Assembly: GCF_018617385.1 (NCBI RefSeq)
Contig: NZ_JACSKA010000008.1
Coordinates: forward strand, 1 to 61,943
Source: Exiguobacterium sp018617385
GTDB lineage: Bacteria > Bacillota > Bacilli > Exiguobacteriales > Exiguobacteriaceae
Reading direction: 5' to 3'
DNA: 61,943 nucleotides
Positions within the stretch are counted from its first letter, which is position 1. Each line of letters begins with the position of its first letter. Below are positions 16,156-24,842 of this stretch, in pieces. The notes under the pieces are model-generated. The model was not told the origin of the DNA, searched no databases, and saw only the letters and a list, made by a program, of their open reading frames with translations. The position numbers and the translations under genes are program-made.

Positions 16156-17355
16156 TTATAAGTTGAACCGGGCCGCAATGGCTGCGACTGCCGCTTCCAC
16201 ATCTTGTTCTTGAATCGTATAGGAAATACTGATTTCTGATGTCGTGACTTGATAGAATGGAATCCCCATCTCGCGGAATGTCGCGAAGAGCTCTGATGCG
16301 ACGCCTGTCGCGTCTCGCATGCCGATACCGACGACCGAAATTTTTGCATGTTCCGTGTGACGATCGATTTTGATTTGAGGCAAGGTCGCTGTCAACTCCG
16401 CGAGTGCCTCTTCTAAAAATGCCTCTTCATCGAGCGGACATGTGAATGAGAGGAACACTTCACCGTCGAATGCCGTCTGTGAAATCATATCGATGTTGAC
16501 GTGTCGCTCTGACAATCGTTCAAAGATGTCTGCGACTCCCGCCGCCGTATGCGGAATATGTTTGATTGAGACACTGAGTACGTTCTTGACGACACTCACA
16601 CTCGTGACTGCTTTTTGTTCCATCGCTTGCGTCGTATCCATGATCCATGTTCCTCCTTCGCTCGAGAGCGTCTTCCCAACAAAAATATTGACGTCGTACT
16701 TTTTCGCGAGCTCCACGCTGCGCATCTCCATCACTTTAGAGCCCAGTGCGCTCATCTCCATCATTTCGTCATAAGAGACGGTGTCCAGACGTTTCGCCGT
16801 CGGATGGATTCGTGGGTCTGTCGTATAGACACCCGCGACGTCCGTATAAATTTCACAACGCTGACTGAGGACGGCCGCCAGTGCGACGGCTGTCGTGTCC
16901 GAACCGCCACGCCCAAGGGTCGTGACATCTCCCGCCTCATTTACGCCTTGGAATCCAGCGACAATCAGGACGTCGTATTGACGCAACTTCTCGTGTAACA
17001 CTTCTTTCCGAATCGCCTTGATTTTGCTCTTCGTATGAATGCCCATCGTATCGATCCCGGCTTGCTGTCCCGTTAGAGAGATGGCCGGCACGCCTCGTGA
17101 GTTCAAGGCGATACTGAGTAGGCTGATGGTCTGTTCTTCCCCGACGGCGAGTAGCCGATCGAGTTCGCGAATCATCGGGCGATCCGTGATTTGTTTGGCG
17201 AGCGACAGGAGCGAATCCGTCGTTTTGCCCATCGCCGATACGACGACGACCAATTTTTCACCGGTCGCCACACGTGTCTGTAAATAGTCCGAAATGGCTT
17301 GTATTTGTTCGATTGTGGCAACGGAGCTGCCACCAAATTTCAGTACGGTTGTCAT
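16156..17355 (-). CDS. lysC: Aspartate kinase, lysine-operon isozyme
   Basis: This 399-residue aspartokinase makes aspartyl phosphate, the committed step. The catalytic domain begins KFGGSSVATIEQI. TLGRGGSDTTAVALA lies near residue 155. The last ~140 residues contain two ACT-type segments (around FDGEVFLSFTCP and ISVVGIGMRDATGVA) for amino acid feedback. ATG 17355 is chosen for its GTGGGGA ribosome binding site; the track-length frame to 17415 runs back into the riboswitch terminator. As first gene behind the L-box it is controlled by lysine. Whether ACT inhibition is by lysine alone or with threonine cannot be told here. Confidence 0.94.
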   Translation of the reverse strand: MTTVLKFGGSSVATIEQIQAISDYLQTRVATGEKLVVVVSAMGKTTDSLLSLAKQITDRPMIRELDRLLAVGEEQTISLLSIALNSRGVPAISLTGQQAGIDTMGIHTKSKIKAIRKEVLHEKLRQYDVLIVAGFQGVNEAGDVTTLGRGGSDTTAVALAAVLSQRCEIYTDVAGVYTTDPRIHPTAKRLDTVSYDEMMEMSALGSKVMEMRSVELAKKYDVNIFVGKTLSSEGGTWIMDTTQAMEQKAVTSVSVVKNVLSVSIKHIPHTAAGVADIFERLSERHVNIDMISQTAFDGEVFLSFTCPLDEEAFLEEALAELTATLPQIKIDRHTEHAKISVVGIGMRDATGVASELFATFREMGIPFYQVTTSEISISYTIQEQDVEAAVAAIAARFNL

Positions 17356-17386
17356 CAAGTTCCCCACTTTCAAGATGTCCACCAAC

Positions 17387-17648
17387 AGAAAAAGCGGCAG
17401 ACCGGTAGGAAGCACTCTCCCTACGGTCTGCCGCTTGTACGCGCAGTTGAAAAACGATTAAAGAATCGTTCCGTAGATAGCGCTCCATGGTAGTTGACCA
17501 TGGCAGTGTAGGCGTTGTTCACGACTACCCCAGCCTTCGTTCACACGCACGTGAACGTCGACTTCGGCGAATTTCCCCTTTCGGCTCGGTCCGGAGTGCG
17601 TCCGTTTCAACCAAGCTTACTCATGTCATTCGCAACCTCTATCTGTCA
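17387..17648 (-). ncRNA. Lysine riboswitch (L-box) with terminator, upstream of lysC operon
   Basis: On the minus strand the conserved L-box blocks appear in order: AGATAGAGGTTGCGAATGAC, ATGAGTAAGC, AAAGGGGAAATTCGCCGAAG, GGCTGGGG, CACTGCC and GGAGCGCTATC. A strong terminator follows at 17391-17435 (AAGCGGCAGACC...GGTCTGCCGCTT) with Ts toward 17387. High lysine should stop transcription before lysC. This explains the 370-bp gap before lysC; no other gene was seen in it. Confidence 0.92.
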
Positions 17649-17661
17649 GTTGTTAGTATTA

Positions 17662-17690
17662 GTTATAACAAAACGAAATCTTCTTGCCAA
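17662..17690 (-). promoter_or_regulatory. Promoter of the lysine operon
   Basis: On the minus strand TTGGCA (17685-17690), 17 bp, TATAAC (17662-17667). Transcription would begin near 17655, a few bases before the riboswitch. Confidence 0.75.
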
Positions 17691-17726
17691 CCTTTTTTTA
17701 GAAAAATGGGATATTTCAAAAAAGGA

Positions 17727-18155
17727 TTACCATGTTTTTCGCATCATGCGGTGCGGGAGATCGGCATCCAAAAACTCATCTCCGAACGCCTCGTACCCGA
17801 GCTTTTCATAAAACGGAAGCGCCGTCAGCTGTGCCCCTAACCGTAGTTCGACCAATCCTTGACGTTTCGCGACACGCTCGACTTCGTCCATGATCTCTTT
17901 TCCATATCCATGACCTCGGGCCGCCTGAATCGTCGCCACCCGCTCCACTTTCCCGACAGTCGAGTCGACGGGACGAAGACGTGCTGTCGTCACCGGTTCG
18001 GAGTCAAGGAGCCCGACCACATGTGTACACACACCGTCTAAATCATCGTATTCTAAACTCGCATCGATCCCTTGTTCCTGAACGAATACGATTTCCCGCA
18101 CTTGTTTGGCCTGTTCAATCAACGTTGCTTCATTTCCCGATTGAATGATCAACAT
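17727..18155 (-). CDS. GNAT-family N-acetyltransferase
   Basis: This 142-residue single-domain acetyltransferase resembles the YjcF/ElaA group. The acetyl-CoA motif A is seen as VERVATIQAARGHGYGKEIMDEV (the core QAARGHGYG near residue 78), and motif B as ALPFYEKLGYEAFGDEFLDA. The acceptor is unknown. Start ATG 18155 overlaps the end of the AlaX-like gene by 7 bp, so the two form a pair. Confidence 0.82.
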   Translation of the reverse strand: MLIIQSGNEATLIEQAKQVREIVFVQEQGIDASLEYDDLDGVCTHVVGLLDSEPVTTARLRPVDSTVGKVERVATIQAARGHGYGKEIMDEVERVAKRQGLVELRLGAQLTALPFYEKLGYEAFGDEFLDADLPHRMMRKTW

Positions 18156-19309
18156 GGTAAAACCCCTTCCTGCAGTCGTTTCACGATTTCTTCGATTCCT
18201 TTTTCTAGTTCCGCTACGGATGTGAAACGCGCTTGAGCCTGCTTATGGTTTCCACCGCCACGACCGATCTGCATCTCTTGGAGCGCCGCTTTCAAGAATG
18301 TGCCGACGGCGATATCCTGTGTCCCGTCATGCATGACGAACAACTTCTGCGTTCCATAGTTGGCCCCTACGGCAATTCGTCCTGTTGCTGCGATTCGTTC
18401 GATGATGGCGGTCGTCAACGTCTCCGCTTCTGTTCTTCCGACATGTAAGGCCACATAGTTATCTTCTTTCAACACGGCCTCTACTTTCGCTTTGGCAATC
18501 CGTTCTTCGAGCGTTTTAATTTCTTTTTCACGTTCCAAACGAATCGCATGTTCTTCGATTACACGGGCTGCCACGGATTCATTCGTTGTCGAGAATGTAT
18601 GGTGAATCGTCCGCAACGCTGCTCGCGCTTGTTGAGTCGCCTTGATCGCTCGATTTCCGGCCACATACGTCAAGCGGAGATTCCCCCTCACTTTCTTCAT
18701 CGCCGTCACATGGATGGTACCGAGTTGTCCCGTTGTCTCCACATGAGTACCACCACATGCATTGTAATCTAAACCTTCGATTTCGACGATGCGAATCATC
18801 CCCGTTCGGTCCGTCTCTTTCCGTAAGCGCGCCCGGTCTACTTCTTCTTTTGGGATTTCATAGACACGAATCGGACGGTTTTCAAAGATGAGTTGTTGCA
18901 TCTCTTGTTCAAGTGCCTCAACGTGCGCCCAGTCCATCGTTGCCGTTTCAATCTCAATAGATGAATCCGTTTCTCCAATTCCAAAGCTGAGCGTCCGAAT
19001 GCCATGACGGTCTTCCAAAATCGCCGTTATCACATGTTGAGCCGTATGCTGGATGGAATGATCCCGTCTGACGTCTTCATCGATTCGAACCTCTATCGTC
19101 GTGCCCGTCGGTAATGATTCTGACAAGAGATGCCATACTTCCCCGTCCTTGATTTGTACGTCCAGTACAGGATGCGTCCCAATCCATCCACGGTCAGCCG
19201 GTTGTCCCCCACCTTCCGCATAAAACGGGCTGTTCTCGAGTGTGTGCCAATGACCGTTGCCGTCTTCCTTTATTGAGGTCACGACTGTACTTGCTGTATA
19301 TGGTTCCAT
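18149..19309 (-). CDS. AlaX-type alanyl-tRNA editing protein with DHHA1 domain
   Basis: This 386-residue freestanding homologue of the editing half of alanyl-tRNA synthetase probably hydrolyses mischarged Ser- or Gly-tRNA(Ala). The zinc ligands are visible as HSIQHTAQH near residue 84 and CGGTHV near 185. The C-terminal third has a charged coiled segment and a DHHA1 domain ending in GRGGGNHKQAQA. There is no aminoacylation domain. The start is ATG 19309 after GGTGGAGGACAAG; the GTG at 19321 would overlap that ribosome binding site. Confidence 0.87.
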   Translation of the reverse strand: MEPYTASTVVTSIKEDGNGHWHTLENSPFYAEGGGQPADRGWIGTHPVLDVQIKDGEVWHLLSESLPTGTTIEVRIDEDVRRDHSIQHTAQHVITAILEDRHGIRTLSFGIGETDSSIEIETATMDWAHVEALEQEMQQLIFENRPIRVYEIPKEEVDRARLRKETDRTGMIRIVEIEGLDYNACGGTHVETTGQLGTIHVTAMKKVRGNLRLTYVAGNRAIKATQQARAALRTIHHTFSTTNESVAARVIEEHAIRLEREKEIKTLEERIAKAKVEAVLKEDNYVALHVGRTEAETLTTAIIERIAATGRIAVGANYGTQKLFVMHDGTQDIAVGTFLKAALQEMQIGRGGGNHKQAQARFTSVAELEKGIEEIVKRLQEGVLPC

Positions 19310-19333
19310 CTTGTCCTCCACCTTCTCTCTATA

Positions 19334-19369
19334 ATCTGTTCAGACAACTAGTTTAATTTCGTCTATAAT
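19334..19369 (+). promoter_or_regulatory. nagR promoter with candidate NagR site over the -35
   Basis: The -10 is TATAAT (19364-19369), with CAGACA 17 bp upstream (19341-19346). The 16-bp stretch 19334-19349, read on the minus strand as AGTTGTCTGAACAGAT, matches the NagR pattern AGTTGTCTATACCAAT at 12 of 16 positions and covers the -35. This suggests autorepression. Confidence 0.45.
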
Positions 19370-19404
19370 GAAACATACATCTTCTCAGTCAGGAGCGAAA
19401 TGAT

Positions 19405-20133
19405 ATGTTAGAAATCGATAAACAATCTCCGTTACCTATTTATTATCAAATTGAAGCGTACTTAAAGCAACAAATTGATGACGGATTGTTAAAACCAGGA
19501 GACACCTTGCCTTCAGAGCGTGAATTTTCCGAGCAATTTCACGTCAGTCGGATGACGATTCGTCAAGCCATCATGAACCTCGTCAACGCCGGTTACTTGA
19601 GCCGTCAAAAAGGAAGAGGCACGTTCGTCGCGAGTCAGAAGATTGCGATGACGTTATCGGGACTGACGAGTTTTTCCGAGGAAATCAAACATCGAGGCAT
19701 GCGACCGCTCAGCCGTCTCTTGTCATACGAGGTCATTCCGGCAACGGATCGCATCGCGCAGCAACTGAGCATCCCAAATCAAACACCGGTTTATGAAATG
19801 AAACGGCTACGACTCGCCGATGATCACCCACTTGCGCTCGAAACCGCCTATATTCCCGTTCATTTATTGCCTGACCTGACGCAAGATGACGCGACGGGAT
19901 CGATTTATGCTTATGCCGAACAGCATGGCTTACGCCTGAAAAATGCAACACAAACACTCGAAGCCCGGAGCGCCGGTCCAGAAGAAGCCAAGCTCCTCAC
20001 TATTTCTCCGAACGCACCGGTATTGCTGATTGACCAGCGAACATATCTCGAAGATGGCGGCATGTTTGAATACAGTCGTTCCCTTTTCCGTGGCGACTCG
20101 TACTCTTTCACTGTCGCCATGGATCGCATATAA
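19405..20133 (+). CDS. nagR: GntR/HutC-family transcriptional regulator NagR
   Basis: This 242-residue regulator has an N-terminal winged helix-turn-helix (residues about 10-75, LPSEREFSEQFHVSRMTIRQ) and a C-terminal UTRA effector domain (from about 95). It is of the NagR/YvoA type, which represses N-acetylglucosamine genes and is released by amino-sugar phosphates. ATG 19405 is preceded by a weak AGGAG. nagA and nagB lie 1.3-3 kb downstream on the opposite strand, with a matching operator in front of nagA. The intervening LCP gene separates regulator and targets. Confidence 0.85.
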   Translation: MLEIDKQSPLPIYYQIEAYLKQQIDDGLLKPGDTLPSEREFSEQFHVSRMTIRQAIMNLVNAGYLSRQKGRGTFVASQKIAMTLSGLTSFSEEIKHRGMRPLSRLLSYEVIPATDRIAQQLSIPNQTPVYEMKRLRLADDHPLALETAYIPVHLLPDLTQDDATGSIYAYAEQHGLRLKNATQTLEARSAGPEEAKLLTISPNAPVLLIDQRTYLEDGGMFEYSRSLFRGDSYSFTVAMDRI

Positions 20134-20164
20134 AAAAAGTTTGCCCGAGGGCAAACTTTTTTTA
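20132..20164. terminator. Bidirectional terminator between nagR and the LCP gene
   Basis: A perfect AAAGTTTGCCC-ga-GGGCAAACTTT hairpin is flanked by A- and T-runs, between two converging genes. Confidence 0.9.
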
Positions 20165-21265
20165 TTGGGCTTCATACGTTACCCCGCTCGGGTCTAACGT
20201 ATACGATTCGAGTTCTGTATCGGACATCGGCTCGACACGGTTACCCGCATCCGCTTGTTGCACACGATAGCGCACTTCTTCAAGAAGCGGTTCGTTCAAG
20301 AAGTAGTAGAAGTGTCCGTCATCTGCCCGGGCACCTTCTCCAGTCAATTGGTATTGCACCGTATTGTGGAGCGCGCCAACGTCTTCAATTAAACGCATAT
20401 AGTCATTCGGTCCAAGTGTCGTCTGCATGTTGTCACCGACGGCTTTCAAGACCTTATCGTAATTGTTTAGGAGTGATGTGCCGAGTGATTGTTCGAGAAC
20501 GGCATTGATGACTTCCATCTGGCGTTGTCCACGACCGATGTCCCCACGTGGGTCATCGTATCGATTTCGAACGTAGGCCAGTGCCTCTTCACCAGAAAGC
20601 CGTTGAAGTCCTTGTTCGATTTGAACTGTCTCACGTGACGCATCGTAACTGTTTTGTTGTGATGAGAACGGAACATCAATCTCAACGCCACCTACAGCAT
20701 CAATGAAATCAACGAACCCTTGGAAGTTGAGCGAGACGACATGGTCGATTTCAACACCGACTAAATCTTCGATCGTGTTCGTCGCCATCCGCATCCCGTT
20801 GTTCGGGTTTGATTCATCCATCGAACCGAAATAGTAAGCGTGTGTGATCTTATCTTGGTCAAGTCCCGTTTTGCCATAAGGAATGTTATAACCCGTGTAG
20901 TCGATGTTGACATACGAATCACGCGGGATACTGAGCATCGTCGTCTGCTTTTCTTTCTTGTTTAAAATGACGACAATCATGACGTCCGATCGTCCGAACT
21001 CACCGCGCGCTTTCTTCTGTGGCGAAAGGTCTGTTCCTAAAACCAAGAACGTCTCCGTATCTTCTTTATCATAACGAGTCGGCTCAACCGTCGGGTCATC
21101 CTCTAACGTGACTTGGGTGCCGGACAACATATTGTGGGCTTTGTAAAACGCTGTACCGTAAATGCTAGATCCAGCAATAATCGCAATCAGCACGAGGGCA
21201 CTAAATATCTTATAAAACGCAGACGGACCTGTGCGCTGTCTGCGAGCATGTGTTCTAGAATTCAT
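20162..21265 (-). CDS. LytR-CpsA-Psr (LCP) family cell-wall polymer ligase
   Basis: This 367-residue type II membrane protein has a basic N terminus and one transmembrane helix (about residues 20-42), followed by an extracellular LCP domain. Conserved pieces include LGTDLSPQKKARGEFGRSDVMIVV, MLSIPRDSYV, ITHAYYFG and RYDDPRGDIGRGQRQ. LCP enzymes attach teichoic acids or other undecaprenyl-linked polymers to peptidoglycan. Start ATG 21265 follows AAGGAGACCGAT. It is a single gene with its own promoter and a shared terminator. Confidence 0.9.
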   Translation of the reverse strand: MNSRTHARRQRTGPSAFYKIFSALVLIAIIAGSSIYGTAFYKAHNMLSGTQVTLEDDPTVEPTRYDKEDTETFLVLGTDLSPQKKARGEFGRSDVMIVVILNKKEKQTTMLSIPRDSYVNIDYTGYNIPYGKTGLDQDKITHAYYFGSMDESNPNNGMRMATNTIEDLVGVEIDHVVSLNFQGFVDFIDAVGGVEIDVPFSSQQNSYDASRETVQIEQGLQRLSGEEALAYVRNRYDDPRGDIGRGQRQMEVINAVLEQSLGTSLLNNYDKVLKAVGDNMQTTLGPNDYMRLIEDVGALHNTVQYQLTGEGARADDGHFYYFLNEPLLEEVRYRVQQADAGNRVEPMSDTELESYTLDPSGVTYEAQ

Positions 21266-21302
21266 ATCGGTCTCCTTCGAGTCAAAATAATGAGCTTCAC
21301 TC

Positions 21303-21351
21303 ATTATAGAGGAAAGCGGGAAATTTGTCGAAAACGTTTTGATGACAAATT
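21303..21351 (-). promoter_or_regulatory. LCP gene promoter with inverted repeat
   Basis: On the minus strand TCGACA (21326-21331), 17 bp, TATAAT (21303-21308) makes a good promoter. The -35 lies within an inverted repeat, AATTTGTC (21322-21329) and GACAAATT (21344-21351), which encloses AAAACGTTTT. This is a possible operator of unknown regulator. Confidence 0.5.
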
Positions 21352-21387
21352 CGTTTCTTTACATTTTCCCACAGTTGAACACAGAAA

Positions 21388-21413
21388 AACCCGCGAAGAT
21401 GACTCCGCAGGTT
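21388..21413 (-). terminator. Terminator of nagA-nagB
   Basis: On the minus strand AACCTGCGGAG-TCAT-CTTCGCGGGTT, stabilised by G-U pairs, is followed by TTTTT. It sits 3 nt past the nagB stop. Confidence 0.8.
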
Positions 21414-21415
21414 CG

Positions 21416-22180
21416 TTAATCCCGAATGGTGAAAAATCGTGTTGCCGCTTCTTGCCCACGGGCTTGTAAGGATTCCGCACAGCGCGATGCAGCCGCCCCG
21501 TCGAGCACGACCGTCACACCTGGATGGGCCTGTAGGATTGTGGCCGGCCAGTCGACCGTCGGTACGCTTTCAATCATGTGCTGTACCGCTTCAGCTTTCC
21601 GCTCCCCTGTCGCGACTAAGACGATTTCACGTGCGTTCATGATTGTATCGAGACCCATCGTGATTGCATGCGTCGGGACGTCTTCCAATCGGTCAAAAAA
21701 GCGACGGTTTGCCTCTCGTGTTGATTCGGTGAGTTCGGTCACATGTGTCTTCGCATCAAGCGCTGTACCCGGTTCATTAAATGCGATGTGACCATTTTCC
21801 CCGATACCAAGAAGTTGTAAGTCGACACCAAGCTTCCGAACGAGGTCTTCGTAACGAGCCGCCTCCGCCTGAGGATCTGGCGCATCACCTTGAGGAAGAT
21901 GGCTTTGTTTAAACGGTACCTCGTCAAACAAACGATCTTTCATAAAACGGTTGTAGCTTTGCGGATGCTCTGGTGACAGACCGATATATTCATCTAAATT
22001 GACGCTCGTCACATGGCTACAATCGAGCGCGTCCTGTTTAAACATCTGATACATCCCGACCGGTGTGCTACCGGTTGCGAGACCGAGTACAAAGTCATGT
22101 TTCCCTGAAATTCGTTCTTTGATTAGTGTATAGGCGATTCGTTCCGCGTCGTTCGCCGTCTTTGCGACTAGTACATTCAT
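21416..22180 (-). CDS. nagB: Glucosamine-6-phosphate deaminase
   Basis: This 254-residue enzyme converts glucosamine-6-phosphate to fructose-6-phosphate and ammonia in the cytoplasm. FVLGLATGSTPVGMYQ, VNLDEYIGLSPEHPQSY and GIGENGHIAFNEPG are intact, including the catalytic Asp and His. It is the short form typical of Bacillales. Its ATG overlaps the end of nagA by 4 bp. Confidence 0.95.
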   Translation of the reverse strand: MNVLVAKTANDAERIAYTLIKERISGKHDFVLGLATGSTPVGMYQMFKQDALDCSHVTSVNLDEYIGLSPEHPQSYNRFMKDRLFDEVPFKQSHLPQGDAPDPQAEAARYEDLVRKLGVDLQLLGIGENGHIAFNEPGTALDAKTHVTELTESTREANRRFFDRLEDVPTHAITMGLDTIMNAREIVLVATGERKAEAVQHMIESVPTVDWPATILQAHPGVTVVLDGAAASRCAESLQARGQEAATRFFTIRD

Positions 22181-23325
22181 CTTTGTTCCTCCCGTTTATA
22201 TACGATTCGACCTTTGACGAAAGTCATCTGAACATGTGTCGTGTCATCCCAAACGACAAGGTCTGCATCAAACCCCGATTTGATCTCGCCTTTTGTCGTC
22301 AACCCGAATTCTTTGGCCGCATTCGTCGAGGTCATTTTTACCGCTTCTTCCACCGTACATCCCGTATATGCCTGAATGTTTCGGAATGCGGCATCCATCG
22401 TCAACACACTGCCCGCAAGGTTCCCGGCTTGAAGTCGCGCAGCCCCGTCCGCTACGATGACCGGTTGACCGCCAAGCTCATATTGTCCGTCCGGAAGTCC
22501 TTTTGCTCGCATCGCATCCGTGATGACGACAAGTTCATCTGCTCCTTTTAAGCGAAACGCGAAGTCGACCATCTCCGGACGACTATGGATCCCATCCGGA
22601 ATGATTTCCGCGATGACTCCACCCTCTAAGAGACAATAGCCTACCGTTCCGGGTTCTCGATGATGTAACCCACGCATTTGGTTATAAAGATGCGTCCCGT
22701 GTTTGACGCCCGCCTGCTTGTTTTCTTCAAATGTCGCGCTCGTATGGCCCGCTGAACCGATTGCACCGGTTTCGCGAAGTACCGCTTCAAATGCACGTGC
22801 ACCTGACCGTTCCGGTGCATACGTAACGAGGCGGATATGACCGCCGGCGAGCTCTTGCCATTTTCGGAACTGCTCGGCGTCCGGGTCGATAATATATTCC
22901 GCCGGCTGTGCCCCAGCCATCTCCACGTTGACGAAAGGACCTTCCAAGTGAATCCCGATGAGTGTCGTATCCTGCGCTTCGATGACGTTTCGGACTGCCT
23001 TCAAGGCATGCTCAATCGCTTCTTTTGACTGCGTGATGGTCGTCGCAAAAAAAGAAGTGACGCCTTCTTGTAGCATGTCGTTACTCAACTGCCGAAGTTT
23101 TGATTCATCCGCATCCATCGTATCGACTTCATATCCCCCGTGGATATGCACATCGATGAGACCCGGTGTCACGAGTGCTCCAGCGACATCAATCACATGC
23201 TCATCCTGTTGTTCAAACTGTTCCATCGATCCGATTTCATCAATCGTTTGACCATTCCATCTGATATATCCACGTTCCCATGTATGTTCTGCTGACACGA
23301 TATGAGCATTGATCAATGTCCCCAT
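22177..23325 (-). CDS. nagA: N-acetylglucosamine-6-phosphate deacetylase
   Basis: This 382-residue amidohydrolase removes acetate from GlcNAc-6-phosphate. Seen are the metal-binding DVHIHGGYEVDTMDA near residue 60, GIHLEGPFVN near 130, GSAGHTSATFEE and KHGTHLYNQMRGLHHREPG. ATG 23325 is chosen for the AGGAG ribosome binding site. The much longer upstream frame crosses the NagR site and the MATE terminator and is not coding. The gene is first in the nagA-nagB operon. Confidence 0.95.
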   Translation of the reverse strand: MGTLINAHIVSAEHTWERGYIRWNGQTIDEIGSMEQFEQQDEHVIDVAGALVTPGLIDVHIHGGYEVDTMDADESKLRQLSNDMLQEGVTSFFATTITQSKEAIEHALKAVRNVIEAQDTTLIGIHLEGPFVNVEMAGAQPAEYIIDPDAEQFRKWQELAGGHIRLVTYAPERSGARAFEAVLRETGAIGSAGHTSATFEENKQAGVKHGTHLYNQMRGLHHREPGTVGYCLLEGGVIAEIIPDGIHSRPEMVDFAFRLKGADELVVITDAMRAKGLPDGQYELGGQPVIVADGAARLQAGNLAGSVLTMDAAFRNIQAYTGCTVEEAVKMTSTNAAKEFGLTTKGEIKSGFDADLVVWDDTTHVQMTFVKGRIVYKREEQR

Positions 23326-23379
23326 CGGTTCACCACTCCTTTTTGTTTTCCTCCATGTTATCATATCGGATAAAAGTAT

Positions 23380-23395
23380 AGTTGTATAGACCAAT
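23380..23395 (-). promoter_or_regulatory. NagR operator upstream of nagA
   Basis: On the minus strand ATTGGTCTATACAACT is a close match to the NagR/YvoA site ATTGGTATAGACAACT. It lies 55-70 bp before the nagA start in a promoter-like AT-rich region. Confidence 0.65.
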
Positions 23396-23409
23396 TTTAA
23401 ATAAATAAA

Positions 23410-23435
23410 AGATTGTTCACATTTGCGAACAATCT
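23410..23435 (-). terminator. Terminator of the MATE gene
   Basis: On the minus strand AGATTGTTC / GAACAATCT forms a hairpin followed by TTTATTTATTT. Confidence 0.8.
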
Positions 23436-23443
23436 TCTCCTCT

Positions 23444-24802
23444 TTATGTCGATTGAATCGTGCCATAGCGTCGGACAATCCATACTAACCGGAGGAATAA
23501 CAAGACCGCTCCGGCTGCAAGTCCAGCAATCAAGCCAATCCAATAGCCGTCTGGTCCAAACCCGGCGTGCTCTGCCAAAACATACCCGAGAGGTAAACCG
23601 ATGACCCAATAAGCGACGAGTGAAAGGACGAGCGTGATGTTGACGTCTTTAAAGCCACGTAATATCCCTTGGATCGGTGCCGCGACGGCATCTGACAATT
23701 GGAAGAATACAGCGAAGATCATAAAGTGCGCTGCAAGGTCCACGACCGTCGGGTCATTCGTATAAATGGCCGCGACCCGCTCGTTTTGCCAAAACAAAAA
23801 AGCACCCGAAAAGATAGAGACACCGAGACAGAGCGCGAGCCCGATTTTTGCATAGCGGACGGCATCCTGCAGTCGTTTCGCGCCGAGCTCATACCCCACG
23901 ACAATCGTCAACGCGCTCGATGCCGAGAGTGGCAACATGTACACGAATGAGGCAAAGTTAATCGCCGCTTGGTGAGCCGCGACGATTTGGTCACCGTATG
24001 AACTGAGCAATACCGTGACCGCCGCAAAGATGCTGACTTCGGCGAAAATGGCGAGCCCGATTGGGGTCCCAAGTTGTAACAACTCTTTTTGTCGGAGCCA
24101 GACCATCCGTTCGGTCGTCCGTAAAAACTTGTATTCGCGGAACGGCTTCCCGTTTCTCACGAAGAAGAAGGCCATGAAGAAGAGTAGCCAGTAAGTGATG
24201 CTCGAGGCGATTCCCGCTCCAACCCCGCCGTACGCCGGCACACCCAGTTTTCCGAAGATGAAGATGTAATTTAATCCGACATTAATGGGTAACCCTAATA
24301 GTATGAGGATCATCGAGACTCTCGTCTTGCCTAGGGCATCCATGAGCGTGCGTAGCACATTGAACAGGAACATCGGCAAGACGCCGAATCCAAGGGCAAG
24401 CAAGTATTGCGTCGCGATTCGTTTCCCTTCTACACTGAGCCCCATGCTCTCGATTGCCATCGGCACAAGGAATGAGCCCAACGTCAACGTGATTACGCTT
24501 AGCATGATGGCTAAATAGATACCTTGAAACAAGGTACGTTGAATCTGTTGACGGTCTCGCGCACCAAGCGCTTGCGACACGATCGGGGCCACCGCCAGCA
24601 AGATTCCACTCAGTCCGGTATACACCGGCATCCACAAGCTTGAACCGACTCCGACACCAGCCAAATCGACGGCACCCGCCCGTCCGGACATGACGGTATC
24701 GAAAAAGCTAATCAAATAAAAAGACACTTGCGTGACTAGAATTGGAAAGAAAATCGTGAAGAACAGTTTGATTTTTTCGTTTAATGAATGTGTTTGGTAC
24801 AT
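23444..24802 (-). CDS. MATE-family multidrug efflux transporter
   Basis: This 452-residue protein has about twelve hydrophobic helices in two similar halves (DTVMSGRAGAVDLAGVGVGSS in the first, SSYGDQIVAAHQAAINFASF in the second). MATE proteins export cationic drugs or metabolites in exchange for Na+ or H+. ATG 24802 is chosen with GAGGG 6 nt upstream rather than TTG 24808. Only 40 bp separate it from the divergent CHAD gene. Confidence 0.88.
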   Translation of the reverse strand: MYQTHSLNEKIKLFFTIFFPILVTQVSFYLISFFDTVMSGRAGAVDLAGVGVGSSLWMPVYTGLSGILLAVAPIVSQALGARDRQQIQRTLFQGIYLAIMLSVITLTLGSFLVPMAIESMGLSVEGKRIATQYLLALGFGVLPMFLFNVLRTLMDALGKTRVSMILILLGLPINVGLNYIFIFGKLGVPAYGGVGAGIASSITYWLLFFMAFFFVRNGKPFREYKFLRTTERMVWLRQKELLQLGTPIGLAIFAEVSIFAAVTVLLSSYGDQIVAAHQAAINFASFVYMLPLSASSALTIVVGYELGAKRLQDAVRYAKIGLALCLGVSIFSGAFLFWQNERVAAIYTNDPTVVDLAAHFMIFAVFFQLSDAVAAPIQGILRGFKDVNITLVLSLVAYWVIGLPLGYVLAEHAGFGPDGYWIGLIAGLAAGAVLLFLRLVWIVRRYGTIQST

Positions 24803-24842
24803 GGACAACCCTCATCTCTTTTTCAGAAAGGAACTTATAATC

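Noticed and set aside
21330..21343. cre site in front of the LCP gene
   Set aside because: The AAAACGTTTT core looks like cre, but two fixed outer positions do not match, unlike the perfect sites at 8431 and 45700.
22177..23478. Long form of nagA starting at 23478
   Set aside because: The extra 51 codons would cover the MATE terminator and the NagR operator, and ATG 23325 has the proper ribosome binding site.
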